Assembly (NCBI GenBank): GCA_026391515.1
Contig: JAPLEC010000056.1
Span: 1 to 5,388 of the forward strand
DNA length: 5,388 bases
Reading direction: 5' to 3'
DNA from: Bacteroidia bacterium
GTDB taxonomy: Bacteria; Bacteroidota; Bacteroidia; Bacteroidales; VadinHA17
Positions 1 to 4,320 of the stretch are shown piece after piece. The stretch's first letter is position 1; each line of letters opens with the position of its first letter. Under the pieces are notes generated by a model, which was not told where the DNA came from, made no database searches, and saw nothing but the letters and a program-made list of their open reading frames with translations. Position numbers and translations under genes: made by a program.

Positions 1-132
1 ATGTCAAGAGAACCCAAACCTTTACCTAAATTACACATTACAAAAAAACCCTTTGATCAACTAACTATTGATGATTTTGTTGTAGAAGATTATAATCCTC
101 ATCCTCCAATCAGAAGGAGTATGGCTGTTTAA
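1..132 (+). CDS. thyA: Thymidylate synthase, C-terminal fragment (5' end outside window)
   Basis: The first 43 codons, ending in TAA at 130-132, encode the C-terminus of thymidylate synthase, which methylates dUMP to dTMP using methylene-tetrahydrofolate in the cytoplasm. What is seen: SREPKPLPKL at residues 2-11, then DDF at 24-26, DYNPHPPI at 30-37 and a terminal MAV. This follows the family's C-terminal order (SREPRPLPKL, EDFEIEGYDPHP, then a short tail ending in a hydrophobic residue). ThyA is normally about 264 residues or more, so roughly five sixths of the gene lies upstream. The ATG at base 1 is therefore most likely an internal methionine, at a position where E. coli ThyA has Leu, and not the true start. 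The catalytic Cys and dUMP-binding residues are outside the window. This is the only core metabolic gene here and marks the left border of the accessory array. Confidence 0.93.
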   Translation: MSREPKPLPKLHITKKPFDQLTIDDFVVEDYNPHPPIRRSMAV

Positions 133-179
133 CCAACAACCATAAAATAATATTTCTGTCAAAAAAAGGGCAAAGGAAT

Positions 180-391
180 TAACAAATTGTGAGTTTAATG
201 CATTTGTTGAAATAGGTTTGGCTTTAATTGCTCATTAGCATGTCGATAAGAAGGTGCCAGGCACAATTTGCCCGACAGCATAATGTGCTTTTGAATGAGT
301 AGCAAAGTGCTTCCGGAAAACTCAAGCACTTTGCTTTGGTGCCTCACTCAAATATTAGCACAACCGCAAACTACTCTTACACAAATCGTTA
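180..391. repeat. Possible first boundary element between thyA and fic (TAAC...GTTA ends)
   Basis: No gene is seen between thyA and fic (133-503). TAACAAATTGTG (180-191) pairs with CACAAATCGTTA (380-391) at 10 of 12 positions, giving the TAAC...GTTA end pattern seen in the three later elements, and GTTAGC follows at the right end (389-394). The interior holds a GTGCC-A-GGCAC palindrome (254-264) and a strong hairpin (301-335). The interior sequence is not otherwise related to the later elements, so membership of the same class is a weak inference. Confidence 0.35.
301..335. repeat. Perfect 12-bp inverted repeat, hairpin
   Basis: AGCAAAGTGCTT (301-312) and AAGCACTTTGCT (324-335) are perfect inverted repeats around an 11-nt loop. 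Weaker pairing may extend outward (TTGAATGAG near 291-299 with CTCACTCAA near 343-351, one mismatch). No T-run follows, so it is not a typical intrinsic terminator on the + strand. It could stabilise the thyA transcript 3' end or be the core of a mobile or palindromic repeat. Confidence 0.65.
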
Positions 392-405
392 GCAAACATA
401 CATGC

Positions 406-501
406 AAATACTACTAATTTTACCATAATTAGTAATAAAAAGTGATGAAATATTATTAATATTATAAATATTACTAATTTTACAACAATTAGTAATTACT
501 A
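406..501 (+). promoter_or_regulatory. Duplicated operator-like inverted repeats upstream of fic
   Basis: Two near-identical 31-bp blocks (406-436 and 466-496, 28 of 31 positions equal) lie exactly 60 bp apart. Each is an inverted repeat, TACTAATT-N7-AATTAGTA. The second copy has perfect 10-bp arms (470-479 and 487-496). The downstream arm merges into a TAGTAATTACTA palindrome (490-501) that ends two bases before the fic ATG. The AT-rich stretch between the copies probably holds the promoter, but no TAnnTTTG box is visible. A regulator bound at both sites could loop the DNA or block initiation. The winged helix at the C-terminus of the Fic protein itself is the obvious candidate, which is inference. 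Confidence 0.65.
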
Positions 502-503
502 TA

Positions 504-1832
504 ATGAAAAAACCGGAATCTCCTCCAGCACTAACAAAACCAGACCTGGGAAGAATATTTAAACTCCTGAGAGAACGTAAATATTCAGATCTGGTAAAAT
601 CATATAATGATGATTATTTGTATTGGACTGAATTAAAATATAAACCTAAATCAGAAAACCTTGATATAAAAGATGTTTGGTTTTTGTTAAAAATAAGTCG
701 CCGTTTAAACTCACAAATAATTAGAATCAGTGATATTGAAGGATTTGAATTTCAATACTTGTTAACACCACAGATTCAGCAAAAACTACATGAATTTGAT
801 TTAAATCTGGGAGGGAGACTTGAAAGCGATAAAATAATTCCAAAAGAAGAGAAAACCAGATTCCTTTTAAGTTCAATTATGGAGGAAGCAATAGCTTCTA
901 GCCAATTAGAAGGTGCTGTTACGACAAGAAAAGTTGCGAAAGAAATGCTCAGAAGCGAAAGGAAACCAAAATCTAAATCTGAGCAAATGATAATGAACAA
1001 TTATCATACAATTAAGAGAATAAGTGAATTACGAAATACTACCTTGACTCCCACGATAATTCAAGAGATACACAAACTTATCACAAATGACACTCTCGAG
1101 AATAAAGATGATGAAGGAAGATTCAGGACAAATAATGAAATAAATGTTGTGGACGGAATAACGGGGGAATCAGTTTACTATCCACCTGATTACAAGAAGA
1201 TTGATCGACTTATAGATGATTTTTGTGCTTTTGCAAATGAAAAAAATGATAACAACTTTATTCATCCAATAATTAGGGCTTCAATTTTGCATTTCTTAGT
1301 AGGATATATTCACCCATTCATTGATGGAAATGGTCGGACTGCCAGAGCAATTTTCTATTGGTACTTATTATCTCAGGATTATTGGCTAATTGAATACCTG
1401 TCTATTTCAAGACTAATAATTAAATCAAAAGTACAATATGCTAATGCTTACCTATTTACAGAGTCAGATGAGAACGACTTAACTTATTTTATCAAATACC
1501 ATCTTCGGACAATTGACCTTGCCTTCAGTAGTTTAAAGGATTATATAAACAGAAAGCTAAAAGAAAAGACTCAATTATATAATTACAGAAGGATTAAAGG
1601 GCTAAACGATAGACAACTTCATCTATTAAGATTATTTCATGATGATTCAGAAAGAGTCCTTTCAATTAAGGAGGTTCAGAATAGATATGGGGTTGTATAT
1701 CAAACTGCCAGGACAGATCTAATGTTATTAGAAAAGCTGGGACTAATAAAATCTTCTACCTCTGGAAAGAAGAAATTAATTTTCATAAGGACAACTGATT
1801 TTGAGAATATCTTAAAGAATCTTGGTAAATAA
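504..1832 (+). CDS. fic: Class II Fic-domain protein AMP-transferase with C-terminal winged helix
   Basis: A 442-residue Fic protein, predicted to transfer AMP from ATP to a hydroxyl of a target protein in the cytoplasm. The signature is HPFIDGNGRTAR at 270-281, with catalytic His270, Asp274 for metal and Arg278/Arg281 for phosphate. A self-inhibitory helix motif S132-xxx-E136-G137 lies N-terminal to the Fic core, which makes it class II: Glu136 should block ATP until relieved. YYPPDY (225-230) fits the target-docking flap. Residues 366-430 look like a winged helix (LSIKEVQNRYGVVYQTARTD, then LEKLGLI and a basic wing), so the protein may also bind DNA. The ATG at 504 is the first possible in-frame start, because an in-frame TAA lies at 465-467. 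It stands alone, with operator-like repeats immediately upstream and a palindromic element downstream. The N-terminal 100 residues are helical and not assigned. The target protein cannot be told from sequence. Confidence 0.93.
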   Translation: MKKPESPPALTKPDLGRIFKLLRERKYSDLVKSYNDDYLYWTELKYKPKSENLDIKDVWFLLKISRRLNSQIIRISDIEGFEFQYLLTPQIQQKLHEFDLNLGGRLESDKIIPKEEKTRFLLSSIMEEAIASSQLEGAVTTRKVAKEMLRSERKPKSKSEQMIMNNYHTIKRISELRNTTLTPTIIQEIHKLITNDTLENKDDEGRFRTNNEINVVDGITGESVYYPPDYKKIDRLIDDFCAFANEKNDNNFIHPIIRASILHFLVGYIHPFIDGNGRTARAIFYWYLLSQDYWLIEYLSISRLIIKSKVQYANAYLFTESDENDLTYFIKYHLRTIDLAFSSLKDYINRKLKEKTQLYNYRRIKGLNDRQLHLLRLFHDDSERVLSIKEVQNRYGVVYQTARTDLMLLEKLGLIKSSTSGKKKLIFIRTTDFENILKNLGK

Positions 1833-1839
1833 TACGCTT

Positions 1840-1984
1840 GCTAACACGGACAATTAAGTAAATAAGTTTGTTACGCCTGCCCCGACCGGAGCGTCGGGGG
1901 TTTTTGATCCCATAGCTATCGGGATCGTTTTGGTGTCGGGTAACGTTTACGCACTTTATTGCCTGGCCATTATTGGCAAGTTAG
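1840..1984. repeat. Intergenic palindromic element A (attC-like or MITE-like)
   Basis: It follows fic by 7 bp. The left end is GCTAACACGGACAATTAAGT (1840-1859). The core is shared with element B: 34 identical bases at 1873-1906, the ATAGCTAT hairpin with its flanks (1907-1925) and 32 identical bases at 1932-1963 ending ACTTTATTGCC. Relative to B, 16 extra bases (1964-1979) precede the right-end GTTAG (1980-1984). The two ends are inverted repeats of each other with single-base bulges in the left arm. This could be an integron attC site, a miniature inverted-repeat element or a dispersed intergenic palindrome. Confidence 0.7.
1880..1905 (+). terminator. Terminator-like hairpin inside element A
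   Basis: CCCCGAC (1880-1886) pairs with GTCGGGG (1893-1899) around a 6-nt loop, followed by one G and five Ts (1901-1905). A short GC-rich stem plus T-run fits an intrinsic terminator for fic. The same hairpin is copied in element B, so termination may be a by-product of the repeat. Confidence 0.55.
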
Positions 1985-2021
1985 TTCGCGTTTTAAAACT
2001 TAAGATTGTGATAAAATTCTG

Positions 2022-2029
2022 TACCTTTG
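2022..2029 (+). promoter_or_regulatory. Bacteroidota-type -7 box for the MNT/HEPN pair
   Basis: TACCTTTG matches TAnnTTTG and lies 16 bp before the ATG at 2046, giving a very short leader. No convincing TTTG -33 box is seen at the expected spacing, so the promoter may be weak or activator-dependent. An ATG at 2039 opens a 4-codon reading frame that closes at 2051-2053, overlapping the antitoxin start. Confidence 0.5.
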
Positions 2030-2045
2030 AGAAAATTTATGTTCA

Positions 2046-2360
2046 ATGAGTAGCGACGCAATTATAGAAAGTATTTCATCAGCAATCCATGCTCAGGATC
2101 CTTCTGCTCAAGCATTTCTATTTGGCTCAAGAGCCAGAGGAGACCACAAACGGAATTCTGATTGGGATATTCTCATTCTTGTTAACAATAAAAAAGTTAC
2201 AAACGATATAGAGGACAAGAATAGAGATGTGCTATATAATATTGAACTTGAATCAGGTCAGATTATCTCAACTTTCATATACGCAAAAGAATACTGGAAG
2301 AAAAAATTGAAGCTTTCGCCTCTGTTTGAATCAATTAAGAAAGAAGGTATTAAACTATGA
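2046..2360 (+). CDS. MNT-type minimal nucleotidyltransferase, probable antitoxin
   Basis: A 104-residue protein of the DNA polymerase beta-like nucleotidyltransferase fold. The motif G27-S28-x10-D39-x-D41 (FGSRARGD, then NSDWDILI) is intact, so nucleotide and metal binding are expected. In characterised MNT/HEPN pairs the MNT partner neutralises the HEPN ribonuclease, in some cases by adding AMP to a tyrosine of the toxin. Here that is inferred from the family and neighbour. The third acidic residue of the active site is not clear from sequence alone; Glu67 or Glu69 are candidates. The size is typical of MNT antitoxins. The start at 2046 is chosen because the ATG at 2039 is in another frame and closes after four codons. 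The gene overlaps the HEPN gene by 4 nt (ATGA), implying coupled translation. Confidence 0.88.
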   Translation: MSSDAIIESISSAIHAQDPSAQAFLFGSRARGDHKRNSDWDILILVNNKKVTNDIEDKNRDVLYNIELESGQIISTFIYAKEYWKKKLKLSPLFESIKKEGIKL

Positions 2361-2746
2361 CCGCTAAACGAGATGAATATATCAAATACAGGTTCAAAAG
2401 AGCTGAAGAATCACTCGAAGACGCTTTAATTCTTATTGAAAAGAAAAGGTGGAATACTTCAATCAACAGATTGTATTATTCCTGCTTTTACGCTGTAATT
2501 TCCTTACTACTAAAAAATGGATTCATAACAAAGACTCATAACGGAGCCAGAACAAAATTCGGAAATGAATTCGTCAAGACTGGAATCCTTGATAAAAAAT
2601 ATGGGAAACTTTACTCAAAACTCTTTGACTTCAGACAAAAAGGAGACTACGGGGACCTATTCGACTTTGATGATAAAACTGTTCTCCCACTTGTGGATCA
2701 GGTAAGAGAATTCATTTCCATGATCAAAGGAATGATAGAAAAATAA
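2357..2746 (+). CDS. HEPN-domain protein, probable toxin partner of the MNT gene
   Basis: A 129-residue all-helical HEPN protein (PF05168-like). Visible family features: an N-terminal helix with RAEESLEDA (15-23), NRLYYSCFYAV (37-47), a conserved His61 in KTHNG, FGNEFVKTG (68-76) and LFDFRQKGDYGD (89-100). HEPN toxins cut RNA through R-x4-6-H motifs. Here the equivalent stretch reads R93-x4-Y98 with the only nearby His at 61, so catalysis is uncertain. The tyrosine could instead be an AMPylation target of the upstream nucleotidyltransferase. The 4-nt ATGA overlap with that gene supports a stoichiometric complex, as in the HI0073/HI0074 type pair. If the nuclease is inactive, the pair could act as a nucleotidyltransferase with a helical substrate-binding partner. 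The gene ends 14 bp before element B. Confidence 0.86.
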   Translation: MTAKRDEYIKYRFKRAEESLEDALILIEKKRWNTSINRLYYSCFYAVISLLLKNGFITKTHNGARTKFGNEFVKTGILDKKYGKLYSKLFDFRQKGDYGDLFDFDDKTVLPLVDQVREFISMIKGMIEK

Positions 2747-2760
2747 ACAAAACCAGCCAA

Positions 2761-2895
2761 TAACACGGACAATCCCGCTTTTTCACAAAAAGCGGGACGC
2801 CTGCCCCGACCGGAGCGTCGGGGGTTTTTGCTCCCGATAGCTATCGGGACAGTTACGGTGTCGGGTAACGTTTACGCACTTTATTGCCGGTTAGC
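2761..2895. repeat. Intergenic palindromic element B (attC-like or MITE-like)
   Basis: TAACACGGACAAT (2761-2773) pairs with ATTGCCGGTTA (2883-2893) at 11 of 11 positions once two single As in the left arm are looped out. The interior is a chain of hairpins: CCCGCTTTTT-CAC-AAAAAGCGGG (2774-2796), a GC stem with T-run (2804-2829) and the perfect palindrome TCCCGATAGCTATCGGGA (2832-2849). It shares 34-bp (2797-2830) and 32-bp (2857-2888) identical blocks with element A. CCAGCC flanks it on both sides (2753-2758 and 2898-2903), which could be a target duplication or chance. Confidence 0.75.
2804..2829 (+). terminator. Terminator-like hairpin inside element B
   Basis: This is the same stem-loop as in element A: CCCCGAC (2804-2810) with GTCGGGG (2817-2823), then G and five Ts (2825-2829). 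It is positioned to end the MNT/HEPN transcript and insulate the next module. Confidence 0.55.
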
Positions 2896-2942
2896 TGCCA
2901 GCCGATATGCTGACTACTCCTTAATAAACTTTTTAAATAATC

Positions 2943-2973
2943 TTGACTTTTTATAATATTTTACGTATATTTG
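2943..2973 (+). promoter_or_regulatory. Strong Bacteroidota promoter for the RHH/PIN pair
   Basis: A -33 TTG at 2943-2945 is followed, after 20 nt, by the -7 box TATATTTG at 2966-2973, a textbook match in sequence and spacing. The expected transcript start is about 10-15 nt before the ATG at 2994, so the leader is very short. Confidence 0.8.
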
Positions 2974-2992
2974 TAAAATAATCTGTACGTAT
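2962..2992 (+). promoter_or_regulatory. Paired TACGTA operator boxes over the -7 region
   Basis: TACGTAT occurs at 2962-2968, overlapping the -7 box, and again at 2986-2992, just before the ATG, 24 bp apart. TACGTA is itself palindromic. Ribbon-helix-helix antitoxins bind short paired sites of this kind, so autorepression by the VapB-like product is the likely role (inference). Confidence 0.55.
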
Positions 2993-2993
2993 C

Positions 2994-3251
2994 ATGGACG
3001 CTAAATTAACATTGAGTATCGACAAAGATGTCACTCGTAAAGCAAAAGTCTATGCCAGAAGTAAAGGCAGGAGTTTATCAGACTTAGTGGAGAACTATCT
3101 CAAACTCCTGACGAAAAATTCTTCTATTGAAGATTCAGAATTTACTCCAGGTGTCAAATCATTACTCGGATGCATTTCAGTTCCTGAAGACTTTGACTAT
3201 AAAAAGGAGATTTCTGAATTTCTAACGAACAAATATCTCCAGCATGACTGA
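2994..3251 (+). CDS. Ribbon-helix-helix antitoxin (VapB-like, DUF6364-like)
   Basis: An 85-residue protein. The N-terminus (MDAKLTLSIDKDVTRKAKVYARSKGRSLSDLVENYLK, summarised here as a beta strand at 3-8 and two helices at about 11-24 and 27-38) is a ribbon-helix-helix DNA-binding domain of the sort found in DUF6364 antitoxins. The acidic, flexible C-terminal part (about 44-85) is where such antitoxins wrap and inhibit their PIN toxin. It overlaps the downstream PIN gene by 8 nt, ensuring co-translation. A strong promoter and two TACGTA boxes directly upstream suggest autoregulation by the antitoxin or the complex. The start at 2994 agrees with the promoter position and the family's N-terminus. 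Confidence 0.87.
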   Translation: MDAKLTLSIDKDVTRKAKVYARSKGRSLSDLVENYLKLLTKNSSIEDSEFTPGVKSLLGCISVPEDFDYKKEISEFLTNKYLQHD

Positions 3252-3663
3252 TTTGTTCATCGACACAGATGTCATTATTGATTTTCTTATTGACAGAAAA
3301 CCTCATTCAAGAGAAGCTGCTATTATTTTCACCCTGATTGAAGAGAAGAAATTAAAAGGTTATGTTTCATCTCTGACATTTAGTAATTTATATTACGCTC
3401 TTAGAAAATTTGAATCACATAATAAGGTTCTCTCAAAACTTGACATATTATCCAATATGGTCAGTATTCTTAAAGTCGAAGAGCATACTATAAAAAATGC
3501 ATTAGCATCCGGGCTCCCTGATTTCGAAGACAGCATACAATATTTTTGTGCTATCGATAATAAAAAAATTGATGTAATAATAACCAGGAATACAAAAGAT
3601 TATAAAAAATCAGAAATCCCTGTCATGACTCCTGGTGATTATTTAAAAACTGCCGTCAGCTGA
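3244..3663 (+). CDS. vapC: PIN-domain ribonuclease toxin (VapC-like)
   Basis: A 139-residue PIN domain, predicted to be a metal-dependent endoribonuclease that stops growth when free of its antitoxin. Acidic positions seen: Asp7 (with Asp9 and Asp13 in LFIDTDVIIDFL), Glu95/Asp96 in LPDFEDSIQY, and Asp119 after ITRNTKDY. The position that is usually Glu in the second PIN motif is Asn48 (SSLTFSNLYYALRK). From memory this is common in the Bacteroidota branch of the family, so it need not mean inactivity. The ATG lies inside the antitoxin gene with an 8-nt overlap. The TGA stop (3661-3663) sits within the left end of element C, so the last residues (AVS) are encoded by or next to repeat sequence. 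Confidence 0.9.
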   Translation: MTDLFIDTDVIIDFLIDRKPHSREAAIIFTLIEEKKLKGYVSSLTFSNLYYALRKFESHNKVLSKLDILSNMVSILKVEEHTIKNALASGLPDFEDSIQYFCAIDNKKIDVIITRNTKDYKKSEIPVMTPGDYLKTAVS

Positions 3664-3684
3664 CACGGACAATAAAGTAAATAA

Positions 3685-3817
3685 TCCCGGCCACCGGTTG
3701 CCGGTCGTCCCAACTATTCCTCATTCTTCGGAATGTCGGGATTTCGTCGTCCCGCACCTGCGGGACTCCTCAACCTGACGCCCGTCGCCTGTCGCCCTGA
3801 ACCGTGTACCGTGTACC
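3685..3817. repeat. GC-rich hairpin cluster in element C
   Basis: Several short structures are packed together: CATTC-TTCG-GAATG (3722-3735), GTCCCGC-ACCT-GCGGGAC (3749-3766), and tandem short motifs (GTCGCC twice near 3784-3795, CCGTGTA twice near 3802-3815). The stretch is much more GC-rich than the flanking genes. It looks like accumulated intergenic palindromes. No T-run follows the stems, so a terminator role is unproven. Confidence 0.6.
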
Positions 3818-3904
3818 TCTTTATAAGTTTACCTGATATTGATTATTATCCGGTATAAATTTGGTTTGCAACACAATTTTTCGGAGAATCTTTTCTAATT
3901 TTTG

Positions 3905-4155
3905 AGCAACGGAGCAAAAGTAACAAACAAAGCCTTTTTCGTATTAAACCATGTAAGTGACGCGGCGGAAGTATGCCCGGAAGGCAAGGAAAAAGTAAAA
4001 AGGAGATCGTAGCGAAGCGAAGATTCCGCGTGAGCGGAAAAGCTTGCCAGCCGTAGCTTTTTTAGACCGACGGATCCACCGGCTGGCGGAGAAGTTGGTA
4101 GCGAAGGCTGGGAAAAAGGATAAAGCTTGCCAACCGTATCCGTCAACTGGCGGAT
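3905..4155. repeat. GC-rich degenerate repeat tract in element C
   Basis: A GC-rich tract with internal repeats: a 17-bp direct repeat with one mismatch (4039-4055 and 4122-4138, AAAGCTTGCCAGCCGTA against AAAGCTTGCCAACCGTA), the hairpin TTCCGC-GTGA-GCGGAA (4024-4039), and CTGGCGGA at 4083-4090 and 4147-4154. A minus-strand reading frame crosses it but has no coding signature. It is probably a dispersed non-coding repeat or decayed mobile remnant. Confidence 0.5.
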
Positions 4156-4268
4156 TATGCGCTTTATTGCCGTGCCGTGATGCCTAATGTAATCTGCCAA
4201 ACATAGCATGACGATTAATTCATTAAATTAGCTACACGTAAGATTTTTTACACTTTTTCGATATTTTA

Positions 4269-4300
4269 TTTGCTTTGTATTAGATTTATACTTATATTTG
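4269..4300 (+). promoter_or_regulatory. Strong Bacteroidota promoter for the module 4 operon
   Basis: TTTG at 4269-4272, a 20-nt spacer and TATATTTG at 4293-4300 match the phylum's -33/-7 consensus. The start codon is at 4321, so the leader is only about 10-15 nt. It has the same geometry as the promoter at 2943-2973. Confidence 0.8.
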
Positions 4301-4320
4301 CACAAGATTCTTGATTTATT

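Larger units (their letters stand above)
3657..4198. repeat. Composite intergenic element C, long relative of A and B
   Basis: The left end repeats that of A and B: GCTGACACGGACAATAAAGT (3659-3678), then AAATAA as in A. The right end GCGCTTTATTGCC (4159-4171) matches A and B at 12 of 13 bases. A 17-nt tract follows, then GTAATCTGCC (4189-4198), which agrees with B's GTTAGCTGCC at 8 of 10. The interior is unrelated to A and B and about four times longer. It appears to be the same class of element expanded or interrupted by other repeats. No convincing gene is seen between 3664 and 4320. Confidence 0.55.

Noticed and set aside
301..335. Intrinsic terminator for thyA
   Set aside because: The stem is strong but is not followed by a T-run, and it lies about 170 bp beyond the stop codon. 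It is kept as a hairpin only.
776..1000. Minus-strand 74-codon reading frame inside fic
   Set aside because: It is antisense to a clearly conserved part of the Fic protein that includes the inhibitory motif, and its Ser/Phe/Ile-rich product is typical of a shadow frame.
2039..2053. ATG at 2039 as an alternative start for the nucleotidyltransferase
   Set aside because: It is in a different frame and stops after four codons. It could at most affect initiation at 2046.
1840..2895. CRISPR array, because elements A and B share long identical blocks
   Set aside because: There are only two close copies, about 900 bp apart with genes between them; no short regular spacers and no cas genes.
2753..2903. 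CCAGCC direct repeats flanking element B as a transposon target duplication
   Set aside because: They are only six bases long, not immediately adjacent to either end of the element, and no matching duplication flanks A or C. Chance is the simpler explanation.
3895..4209. Minus-strand reading frame of 104 codons across the GC-rich part of element C
   Set aside because: It lies wholly inside repeat-rich intergenic sequence, has no recognisable domain, no promoter match at its start, and its Ser/Leu-rich composition comes from the hairpins. Similar frames across such repeats are often called as hypothetical proteins, so a weak possibility of expression remains.
133..4320. tRNA or other structured RNA genes in the intergenic regions
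   Set aside because: No cloverleaf with the conserved T-loop sequence or CCA end, and no recognisable riboswitch core, was found. The palindromes are explained as repeats.
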